Assembly: GCA_964653235.1 (NCBI GenBank)
Contig: CAZZCP010000111.1
Coordinates: forward strand, 1-5,715
Origin: CAZZCP01 sp964653235
GTDB lineage: Bacteria; Bdellovibrionota; Bdellovibrionia; Bdellovibrionales; UBA840
Direction: 5' to 3'
DNA length: 5,715 bases
Positions 1 to 5,351 of this stretch are shown one piece after another (position 1 is the first letter of the stretch; each line of letters starts with the position of its first letter). Under the pieces are notes generated by a model. The model was not told where the DNA came from. It worked only from the letters and a program-made list of their open reading frames with translations, and ran no database searches. Position numbers and translations under genes: made by a program.

Positions 1-321
1 ATATATTTTATGTATCGCGTTCATTCCATGAGTGCTCCTTTGAAGGAGCAAAGCTTATTTTTAGAGTTTATCGATAAACAGATCACATTGAAATTTCGGA
101 TTTTTGTTATTGTAACTTTGGCTGTCAGTTTTCTGTGGTTCGTTCTTGGCTTGATTCTTTCCAATCGTATTGCAGGTCCTATTTATCGGATGAAGCGCTA
201 CCTAATAGAACTTGAAGAGAGTGATAGTGATGAGCTGCCACCGCTAAAGTTTCGAGATGGTGACTACTTTCAAGAATTGGGAGATATCCTACTGCGTGTC
301 CTCAGCAAACACAAAAAGTAA
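1..321 (+). CDS. HAMP-domain inner-membrane protein, 3' end of gene (5' partial)
   Basis: The reading frame is open from the window edge to TAA at 319-321. An ATG at 10 and another at 28 are possible starts, but no upstream sequence is available to test for a ribosome binding site, so the gene is probably truncated by the window. Counting from the ATG at 10, residues 31-50 form a strongly hydrophobic membrane helix. It is followed at once by SNRIAGPIYRM (51-61), the Gly-Pro start of a HAMP linker as found after the last membrane helix of chemotaxis receptors and sensor kinases. The tail (LKFRDGDYFQELGD) is the second HAMP-like helix region, and the protein then ends with no kinase or methyl-accepting domain. 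This fits small HAMP-only membrane proteins whose partners are unknown. The next gene overlaps its end, so the two are probably co-transcribed. The HAMP call is fairly secure; the function is unknown. Confidence 0.7.
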   Translation: MYFMYRVHSMSAPLKEQSLFLEFIDKQITLKFRIFVIVTLAVSFLWFVLGLILSNRIAGPIYRMKRYLIELEESDSDELPPLKFRDGDYFQELGDILLRVLSKHKK

Positions 322-661
322 ATATTGTCCTTCTTGTGGTCTTCTTTTTGAAAGGAAATCTCATGACCCCAATTGGTCTGAGAGAAAATATTGCTCTCGC
401 AGATGCGCTAGAGAAAAACGCGAAGTCAATGAGAAAAAGTATGAAGCTGCAATACTCGAATTTGCAAGTAAAAGATCATCGAGTTTTTGTCCAAGTGAAG
501 TAGCCAAATGGTTAAACAATGAGAGCTGGCGTGGTGAATTAAAAGCGATTCAATCTGCGGCTCGTCGATTGTATTTGAATGAAAAAATTCGAATCCAACA
601 AAAAAATCAGGATATCCGTTTTCTTCCTACTAAAGGTCCCATAAGATTAAAGAGTAAGTAA
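296..661 (+). CDS. DUF2256-DUF3253 fusion, small zinc-knuckle protein
   Basis: This is a 121-residue protein if started at GTG 296, which has GGGAG 12 nt upstream and puts the first domain close to the N-terminus, as is usual. An in-frame ATG at 257 is the alternative but would overlap the HAMP gene by 65 nt instead of 26. Residues about 10-38 hold a four-cysteine zinc knuckle, CPSC (11, 14) and CSRRC (33, 37), with the WSERKYCS signature of DUF2256. Residues about 49-121 match DUF3253: a helical part with PSEVAKWL and WRGELKAIQSAARRL, then a short beta part ending KGPIRLK, which resembles a winged-helix fold. Both families are uncharacterised. A nucleic-acid-binding role is only an inference from the zinc knuckle and wing-like fold. 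Its stop codon overlaps the ribosome binding site of the SOD-like gene, placing it in the same operon. Confidence 0.82.
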   Translation: MSSANTKSKYCPSCGLLFERKSHDPNWSERKYCSRRCAREKREVNEKKYEAAILEFASKRSSSFCPSEVAKWLNNESWRGELKAIQSAARRLYLNEKIRIQQKNQDIRFLPTKGPIRLKSK

Positions 662-666
662 AGGAG
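661..666 (+). promoter_or_regulatory. Strong ribosome binding site of the SOD-like gene
   Basis: AAGGAG lies 5 nt before the ATG at 672. Its first base is the last base of the TAA of the preceding gene. This fixes the start of the SOD-like lipoprotein and supports translation as part of one polycistronic message. Confidence 0.8.
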
Positions 667-671
667 CTGCT

Positions 672-1181
672 ATGAAAATTCTTTTTCTTGTTTTTTTTAT
701 AAATGCTTGTAGTAGTACCCCCGAGCAAAAAGAGATTCCACAAATCGAAGTCAATATGAGTCCTAAGAGTGGAAGTCAAGCTAAAGGCAAAATCTATGTT
801 TCTGAGTTGGGCCAGGGAATTATGATACAGGCAAAGATCCATGGCTTAAGAAAAAATGCCAAGCATGGTTTTCATCTTTACGAAAATGGCGATTGTTCAG
901 CAGAGGATGCAAGCTCTGCAGGCTCTATTTTTAATCCAACTCGACAATCTCATGGTTCCCCCAATCAAAAAGAAACCAAGTCGGGGAATCTTGGAAATAT
1001 CAAAACCAACTCAAAGGGTATTGCACTTTTCAATTTGTTTGTACCTAATTTGAATTTGTACGCAAAGAATAACAATAGTGTTCTTAGTAAAGCATTGATT
1101 GTTCGATCGAATGAAGATGATTATAAAACTCAGCCAGATGGTGCATCAGGGGCACGTATTGTTTGTGGAGTGATAAAGTGA
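672..1181 (+). CDS. Cu/Zn superoxide dismutase-fold lipoprotein with most metal ligands lost
   Basis: This is a 169-residue protein of the SodC family. The N-terminus MKILFLVFFINAC is a short lipoprotein signal with the lipidated Cys at 13; Asn at -2 is unusual. Ser14 suggests outer-membrane sorting. The fold motifs line up clearly with SodC: HGFHLYENGDC (65-75), SSAGSIFNP (81-89), SHGSP (93-97), SGNLGN (104-109), SKALIVRSNEDD (139-150) and GARIVCGVIK (160-169). The disulfide cysteines (75, 165) and the active-site Arg (162) are kept. Using human SOD1 numbering, only His46 (H68) and His71 (H94) of the metal ligands remain. His48 is Tyr70, bridging His63 is Ile86, His80 is Lys103, Asp83 is Asn106 and His120 is Arg145. 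Dismutase activity is therefore not expected. A structural, protective or binding role at the envelope is an inference. The gene overlaps the downstream protease gene by 4 nt. Family membership is confident, function is not. Confidence 0.88.
   Translation: MKILFLVFFINACSSTPEQKEIPQIEVNMSPKSGSQAKGKIYVSELGQGIMIQAKIHGLRKNAKHGFHLYENGDCSAEDASSAGSIFNPTRQSHGSPNQKETKSGNLGNIKTNSKGIALFNLFVPNLNLYAKNNNSVLSKALIVRSNEDDYKTQPDGASGARIVCGVIK
1165..1170 (+). promoter_or_regulatory. Ribosome binding site for the M48 protease, inside the SOD-like gene
   Basis: GTGGAG lies 7 nt before GTG 1178, within the last codons of the SOD-like gene. It supports GTG 1178 over the upstream in-frame TTG at 1163, and gives the protein a clean lipoprotein signal starting MKSIFFCLLFAAC. 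Confidence 0.6.
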
Positions 1182-1955
1182 AATCGATCTTTTTTTGTCT
1201 GCTGTTCGCGGCTTGTGCCAGTTCTCCAACGGGCCGAAAGCAGCTCATTCTCTTGCCTAAATCACAAATGGCAAGTCTTGGCGATCAGTCTTTTCAAGAA
1301 ATGAAACGATCGGGTCGTCTTAGTCAAGACTCGAGCAGCAATCGCTACGTTCGCTGCATTACCGATCGCCTTTTGCGCAGCATTGGCGAAAATCCTGGTG
1401 CATGGGAGGTTCGGGTTTTTCAAGACTCTTCTCCAAATGCTTTTGCACTTCCAGGAAAGAACATAGGCGTACATACTGGCATGATTGAGCTTGCGGATAG
1501 TCAAGATCAATTGGCAGCGGTGATTGGCCATGAGATCGGTCATGTGAAAGCCAATCACGGCAATGAGAGAGTTTCGCAAAACTTGGTGGTGCAAGCTGGT
1601 CTTGCAGCGACGGCAATATCAATGAAGGACAAAAAACAATCGCAGTGGATATTGGCAGGCCTTGGTGTGGGAGCACAATTTGGTATTTTACTGCCATTTA
1701 GTCGGNNNNNNNNNNAGTCGGTCTCATGAATCTGAGGCTGATGTACTGGGTTTAGAATATATGGCCAAAGCGGGTTTTCGACCTCAAGGTGCGGTAGAGT
1801 TATGGCAAAATATGGCCCGTGCAGGTGGGGGAGCCCCGCCTGAATTTTTATCCACTCACCCTAGCAATCGAACTAGAATTCGAAACTTAGAGGCAAAGAT
1901 TCCCAATGTCATGCCTGTGTACAATGCTGCCCTCAAAGCCAATTGCGGAAGATAA
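1178..1955 (+). CDS. M48-family zinc metalloprotease, lipoprotein (interrupted by a 10-N assembly gap)
   Basis: This is a periplasmic, membrane-anchored peptidase of the LoiP/YcaL/BepA-like M48 group, which in other Gram-negatives handles misfolded or stalled envelope proteins. Residues 1-13 (MKSIFFCLLFAAC) are a lipoprotein signal; PTGRKQL at 17-23 is typical of the family. HEIGH at 118-122 supplies two zinc His and the catalytic Glu. ESEAD at 179-183 supplies the third ligand, Glu179. LSTHPSNRTRI near the C-terminus is the conserved M48 substrate-groove region. The frame changes across Ns 1706-1715, but AGTCGG occurs at both 1700-1705 and 1716-1721. Collapsing the 16 extra bases gives LLPFSRSHESEADVLG, exactly the family pattern, and a 253-residue protein of normal length. 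The start is GTG 1178, overlapping the SOD-like stop as GTGA, so translation is probably coupled. The family is certain; the individual substrate is unknown. Confidence 0.93.
1706..1715. other. Assembly gap (10 Ns) with duplicated flanks
   Basis: Ten Ns are flanked on both sides by AGTCGG. This is the pattern left when a scaffolder inserts a fixed-length gap between contigs that really overlap. Removing the Ns and one copy of the 6 bases restores the M48 reading frame. Confidence 0.95.
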
Positions 1956-1956
1956 G

Positions 1957-2429
1957 TTAAAGTAGTTCTGAGACTTTATTGGTGATTTTTTTCAACAAAT
2001 GGATCTGTTCTTTGAGCGGCAGATTGGGGTCTCGAACATGATTTGCTGTGAAGTTGAGTGTGCCAAAAAAACTCCGTCTTTAAAAATAGGACTACAAATA
2101 TAGGAGCTCAAATGCATGTTTAAATACACGGGGTGGCTTTTTAACAAAGGCTCTTCTCCTAAATCATCAATCGCAATGCTCTCTTGTCTTTTAGAAACCA
2201 TATAACAGTAGGTATCTTCTAAGGCAAAAACGGAGTCTTTTTGAATCTCAGTATTGTCTGGATAGACGGCAATTACATGATAATTTTCATCTTCAATTTG
2301 ACTGATGATTCCCATGCCCATGATTAAGTAAGAGCAAGTTTGTTTTAGTATTTCTGAGAAAATTTCGTCTCGATTTTGACCAGATTCAAAAAGGCTCTCA
2401 ATGTAGTTTAAAAATTCATTTTCGCTCAT
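1957..2429 (-). CDS. Stand-alone GAF-domain protein, 3' end frameshifted at a homopolymer
   Basis: This is a small sensor-type protein. GAF domains bind small molecules or act as partner-binding modules; no output domain is present, so it may act through a separate protein. In the frame from ATG 2429 the conserved GAF features are visible: a buried core around residues 30-56 (YLIMGMGIISQIEDENYHVIA at about 34-54), TYCYMVSKRQESIAIDDL at about 73-90, and SSYICSPIFKDGVF near 108-121. At the 7-base A-run 2065-2071 (T-run on the coding strand) the frame breaks and would stop at 1992 after a tail unlike GAF. Adding one base yields FGTLNFTANHVRDPNLPL and ends at 1957-1959, giving about 157 residues with the classic GTLNF strand. 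The coordinates given are for this restored frame. Its stop lies 1 nt from the convergent protease stop. No convincing ribosome binding site is seen. A sequencing or assembly indel is more likely than a real pseudogene. Confidence 0.8.
1958..1992 (+). terminator. Possible weak terminator after the protease gene
   Basis: TAAAGT (1958-1963) pairs with ACTTTA (1973-1978) around a 9-nt loop. A run of seven Ts follows at 1986-1992, about 7 nt beyond the stem. The stem is AT-rich and the spacing to the T-run is long, and the element lies inside the 3' end of the convergent GAF gene, so it is tentative. Confidence 0.25.
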
Positions 2430-2445
2430 ATGAAAATGGAATCAT

Positions 2446-2481
2446 AAAAAAACAAAAGCAAAGAGGGACATGATGTCCCTC
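2446..2481 (-). terminator. Rho-independent terminator of the outer-membrane protein gene
   Basis: GAGGGACAT (2463-2471) and ATGTCCCTC (2473-2481) form a perfect 9-base inverted repeat, in practice an 8-bp stem with a 3-nt loop. Read on the minus strand it begins 13 nt after the barrel stop codon and is followed by a T-rich stretch (complement of 2446-2462) including seven Ts. This is a clear intrinsic terminator. The GAF gene starts 17 nt beyond the T-tract, so it needs its own promoter or readthrough. Confidence 0.85.
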
Positions 2482-2494
2482 AAAATCTTTTTGC

Positions 2495-3433
2495 TTAGAA
2501 TAAGTTGATGTTGGCGTTCAAGCCAATGTTGGTCTTTGCTGAGTCCAAATCCTCAGGTAAAAATTGAATATTGGGATACAAAAACACATCACGAGTTACT
2601 GAGATTCCAAGTCCTACCGATTGTGTAAACTCAAGTTGTTCAAACTCACGTGTAGTTGTATCGCGTTGGTACCACCAGTCTCGTGCAATGGTTCTTAAGT
2701 TGAAAGTGTCATTAATGACATATTCCATTTGCGGAAGAATCGCGTATTGCATATCAATGGGTGCGCCCTGCGACTGGTTGAAAAAGCGAGTGTAGAGAAA
2801 ATAAGCACCAACAGATAGGCCACTGGTTCCAATATCAATCATTGTGTTCCAGACAATATCTGCATCATAGTCAAATCCATTATCAACTTGAACGCCAGCG
2901 GTATAAGAAGTAAAAGCAAAGCTTACAACATTTTGTATTCCGTAGGCTTTAAAAATACGCGAGTAAGTTAAGCTAGGGTTATTGAAATCTAGCTCACCTT
3001 GGTTGGCACGCAACTCATTGGCTACATCAGCTGAAGATACGTTTTCATCAGCGCTGTGAAAGGGCGCTAGCATTTGCAAACCAACACCCAAATTGATACG
3101 GTCTTTATCGGTTAATCGATAGCTCACATTCATAGTACCGTTGATGCCTTGTATCGCATTGATATCGCCTGCGGCATTGAGGTTGGGTCTCTCTACATCA
3201 AAAGGTGCTTCCAGCGAGCCGGCATCATAGTTCCAACTGGTAGCTAATGACCATTTTGAGAGTGATCCGGTTTGTGCACGAAAGCGTCGGTTGGTAATGA
3301 CATCATCGGCTTCGTCATTTTCAAAAGCTTCTGTCTCTACATTGATATCGTCGAGCTCTGTGCTTTCTTGGTTGATGTTCTCCTGGGCCTTTAAGCTGAG
3401 TGAGAATATGCTAAGTAGTAGAAGTAGTTTCAT
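2495..3433 (-). CDS. Outer-membrane beta-barrel protein of unknown function
   Basis: This is a 312-residue secreted protein. The start is ATG 3433, with AAGGGGG about 5 nt upstream. The longer in-frame start at 3487 would place 18 residues before the signal peptide and is rejected. Residues 1-16 (MKLLLLLSIFSLSLKA) are a Sec signal peptide. Residues 17-45 are strikingly acidic (many Glu and Asp), then a basic NRRFR patch. From about residue 50 to the end the sequence alternates polar and hydrophobic residues in many strands with aromatic girdle residues (YTRFF, RDWWYQRD). It finishes NANINLF, a C-terminal Phe of the kind recognised by the BAM assembly machine. I do not recognise a named family: it could be a porin-like channel or a structural barrel. 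It lies 177 nt downstream of icd on the same strand, probably as its own transcription unit, and has its own terminator. Confidence 0.85.
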   Translation of the reverse strand: MKLLLLLSIFSLSLKAQENINQESTELDDINVETEAFENDEADDVITNRRFRAQTGSLSKWSLATSWNYDAGSLEAPFDVERPNLNAAGDINAIQGINGTMNVSYRLTDKDRINLGVGLQMLAPFHSADENVSSADVANELRANQGELDFNNPSLTYSRIFKAYGIQNVVSFAFTSYTAGVQVDNGFDYDADIVWNTMIDIGTSGLSVGAYFLYTRFFNQSQGAPIDMQYAILPQMEYVINDTFNLRTIARDWWYQRDTTTREFEQLEFTQSVGLGISVTRDVFLYPNIQFLPEDLDSAKTNIGLNANINLF

Positions 3434-3437
3434 TTTT

Positions 3438-3445
3438 CCCCCTTT
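3438..3445 (-). promoter_or_regulatory. Ribosome binding site of the beta-barrel gene
   Basis: On the minus strand a purine run AAAGGGGG ends a few bases before ATG 3433. It decides the start in favour of the methionine that opens a clean signal peptide. Confidence 0.6.
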
Positions 3446-3587
3446 TGAAATTGCCACTATGTGAATTGAGTTAGGCCAATCTCGCAATAAAAAAATGATG
3501 ATTCATCGCAAAAGGCAAAAAATATAAGCAAATTATCACCTAATATTAAAAAATATTTTTTTATGTATAAGCTGTAATAAGTCTTTG

Positions 3588-3604
3588 GGTGCCTTAGTGA
3601 CACC
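3588..3604 (-). terminator. Possible weak hairpin after icd
   Basis: On the minus strand GGTGTC (3604-3599) can pair with GGCACC (3593-3588), including one G-T pair, around a 5-nt loop, starting 6 nt after the icd stop. No T-tract follows directly, so it may be a Rho-dependent end, an RNA 3' stabiliser or chance. Confidence 0.25.
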
Positions 3605-3610
3605 AATTCT

Positions 3611-5059
3611 TTATTGACCCTGACCGAGAGAATAGCCTTTTTGGCCGTCAAAACTGTATAGATTTTCTGTTTTTATGATTTCTAAGTTTTGTAAAACCAC
3701 TTCGGCTTGCAAATCGACAAGTGATTTAGAATCAATTTCTGTATCGTCTTTAGGGATAAAACGACATCGCCAATGATCGGTGCAAAAAGTCGCTTCATTG
3801 CCATCGGGATAGACTTTTACTCCGCGGTTGGTAATCATCAAAAGCTTTAAGTCTGCATTCTCAGCTGCTTTATGAAGTTTTTCAGCCAAGTTATTGGGAT
3901 TGCGATCATTCTCGGCAATAAAGACATCCATGCCATCTAAAGTTTTTGTTTGTAATTTGTAGGTTGAATCATTGGCGATTGGTACTGCTTTGGCATCAGA
4001 TCGAGTTCTTGCTTTTAAGATCTTTGATTCTTCGCCAAGGTGATCAATGACTGCTTTGGCAAAGTCTTTGGTGCTCAGCTTTGTTTTACTACTTGAAGCA
4101 TCAAAAATATCTGCTGGGTGATAGCCATCTTCAATAGTTCTTAAAACTGCATTCTCTATCAAAAGAGCTTTATCGGTAATGCCAAGTTGTTGCAGCATCA
4201 TCACACTGGCATTGATCAGTCCGGTAGGGTTGGCTATGCCTTTGCCGGCAATGTCTGGTGCCGATCCATGAATGGCTTCAAACATTGAAAATGTTTTACC
4301 GATATTCGCAGAACCGCACAAACCAACAGAGCCTGAAACTTCGGCAGCAATATCACTTAAAATATCACCGTAAAGATTGGGTAGAACGATCACATCAAAG
4401 AGTTCAGGATGATTGGCAAGCCGAGCCGAGCCGATATCAATGATCATATGATCGGTTTCAACTTCAGGATACTCTTTTGCCACTTCATCAAAAGTCTGAT
4501 GAAACAAACCATCTGTTAACTTCATGATATTGTCTTTGCTCATACAGGTTAGCTTTTTACGGCCTTGGCTTCGACAAAGATCAAAAGCGTAGCGAATAAT
4601 GCGTTCTGATCCAGGTTTAGTGATCAGCTTTAAACATTGATAGACTTCATTGGTTTGCCGGTGTTCGATACCCGCATAGAGGTCTTCTTCATTTTCACGA
4701 ACGATAAATAGATCTATTTCTGGGTGTTTGGTTTTTACATACGGGCTGTAAGATCGAACAGGTCGAACATTAGAAAATAGGCCAAGAGTTTTTCTTAGAG
4801 TTACATTTAAACTCTTCACTCCTCCGCCCTGGGGAGTGGTGATTGGGGCTTTGAGTAAAATATTGTGTTTTGCGATTTCGCTCCAAGCATCAGAGGGAAT
4901 GCCAGAAGTTTCGCCTTGTTCATAGACTTTGAGACCAATTTTAATTTCTTTAAATTGTAAGGGAACTTTAGCAGCCTCTAAAATGGAGAGTGTGGCCTCC
5001 ATGATTTCAGGTCCAATTCCATCACCATTGGCGAACAAAATCGTATTGTCATTACTCAT
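3611..5059 (-). CDS. icd: Isocitrate dehydrogenase, long alphaproteobacterial/Thermus-like type, probably NAD+-dependent
   Basis: It converts isocitrate to 2-oxoglutarate and CO2 in the TCA cycle; the family works as a cytosolic dimer. The product is 482 residues. NGDGIGPE (11-18) is the N-terminal nucleotide-binding start. Isocitrate ligands line up with the E. coli enzyme: Ser83, Asn85, Arg89, Arg99, Arg121, Tyr128, Lys175 (catalytic), and metal ligands Asp208, Asp232 and Asp236. The cofactor loop reads HGSAPDIAGKGIANP (264-278). Asp269-Ile270 replace the Lys-Tyr that binds NADP phosphate in E. coli, so NAD+ is expected. Residues from about 340 onward form the extra C-terminal domain that marks the long form (Rickettsia/Thermus type, TIGR02924-like) and is absent from E. 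coli Icd. ATG 5059 is preceded by AGAGGT at a normal distance. No other TCA gene is adjacent. Family assignment is very secure; cofactor choice is inference. Confidence 0.95.
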   Translation of the reverse strand: MSNDNTILFANGDGIGPEIMEATLSILEAAKVPLQFKEIKIGLKVYEQGETSGIPSDAWSEIAKHNILLKAPITTPQGGGVKSLNVTLRKTLGLFSNVRPVRSYSPYVKTKHPEIDLFIVRENEEDLYAGIEHRQTNEVYQCLKLITKPGSERIIRYAFDLCRSQGRKKLTCMSKDNIMKLTDGLFHQTFDEVAKEYPEVETDHMIIDIGSARLANHPELFDVIVLPNLYGDILSDIAAEVSGSVGLCGSANIGKTFSMFEAIHGSAPDIAGKGIANPTGLINASVMMLQQLGITDKALLIENAVLRTIEDGYHPADIFDASSSKTKLSTKDFAKAVIDHLGEESKILKARTRSDAKAVPIANDSTYKLQTKTLDGMDVFIAENDRNPNNLAEKLHKAAENADLKLLMITNRGVKVYPDGNEATFCTDHWRCRFIPKDDTEIDSKSLVDLQAEVVLQNLEIIKTENLYSFDGQKGYSLGQGQ

Positions 5060-5089
5060 GAATTACCTCTTTATTTGTATGTATATGGA

Positions 5090-5117
5090 TGTTTAGATCA
5101 AAGCGGCTGTAAGTCAA
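5090..5117 (-). promoter_or_regulatory. Candidate sigma-70-like promoter of icd
   Basis: On the minus strand TTGACT (5117-5112) is followed after 16 bases by TAAACA (5095-5090), placing a start point roughly 20-25 nt before the ATG. The -35 box matches 5 of 6 bases but the -10 box is poor, so this is tentative. Confidence 0.3.
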
Positions 5118-5132
5118 AAAGATCAGTAGCTT

Positions 5133-5184
5133 GGAGCAGCGCGCAGGCTTCTGCAAGGTATTGATGCCCTGCACAAGCTGCTCC
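5133..5184. other. Stem-loop in the icd upstream region (third copy of the GGAGCAGC core)
   Basis: GGAGCAGC (5133-5140) and GCTGCTCC (5177-5184) form a perfect 8-bp stem. An inner 5-bp stem GCAGG (5143-5147) / CCTGC (5168-5172) stacks inside it with small internal loops. On the plus strand it is followed by CTTTTATTT, terminator-like. On the minus strand, the direction of icd, it is followed about 12 nt later by five Ts. An alternative minus-strand pairing (AGCTTG 5179-5174 with CAAGCT 5133-5128) excludes the main stem. It could terminate transcription coming from the Lys-rich gene before icd, or be part of an icd leader. Confidence 0.45.
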
Positions 5185-5349
5185 CTTTTATTTCACTTCG
5201 GACATCCGTCCGATACCTCTAAAAGTACAAAATACTTCATGAATTATGTCCGTAAAGGCTTTAAATTCGATGCATTCTCGGACGCAATTTCTAGGTCTTT
5301 GAAATTAGGCTTTAAGTTCGATAAAAAAGTGAAATAAAAGGGAGCAGCT
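5176..5349. repeat. 174-bp segment bounded by a perfect 21-bp inverted repeat
   Basis: Bases 5176-5196 and 5329-5349 are exact reverse complements over 21 positions (core GCTGCTCCCTTTTATTTCAC inside the left arm). The 132-bp interior contains a 6-bp hairpin TCGGAC/GTCCGA (5198-5213) and a 16-bp direct repeat (5256-5271 and 5307-5322, one mismatch). No transposase gene and no clear target-site duplication is visible. It could be a small non-autonomous mobile element (MITE-like), a long-loop RNA hairpin, or a paired terminator for both strands. Together with 5060-5175 it makes up the 292-bp stretch between icd and the Lys-rich gene, in which I support no protein gene. Confidence 0.7.
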
Positions 5350-5351
5350 AA

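Noticed and set aside
630..842. Minus-strand frame across the start of the SOD-like gene
   Set aside because: Antisense to a well supported start and ribosome binding site; no recognisable domain.
1163..1177. TTG start at 1163 for the M48 protease
   Set aside because: It adds five residues before the lipoprotein signal and places the start upstream of the GTGGAG ribosome binding site.
1262..1697. Two overlapping minus-strand open frames of about 110 codons opposite the M48 gene
   Set aside because: They lie antisense to an unmistakable protease with zinc motifs; their translations show no family features.
3434..3487. Longer N-terminus for the beta-barrel protein starting at 3487
   Set aside because: It would put 18 mostly polar residues before a clean signal peptide, and the good ribosome binding site belongs to ATG 3433.
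3457..3651. Small minus-strand frame overlapping the end of icd
   Set aside because: It overlaps the icd C-terminus in another frame and shows no family features or ribosome binding site.
5060..5174. 35-codon leader peptide on the minus strand (GTG 5174 to a stop overlapping the icd start)
   Set aside because: It has an AAGGGAG-like site in the repeat arm, but the peptide looks random and its reading frame crosses the candidate promoter.
5176..5349. Integron attC site
   Set aside because: The inverted repeat lacks the GTTRRRY/RYYYAAC core boxes expected of attC ends.
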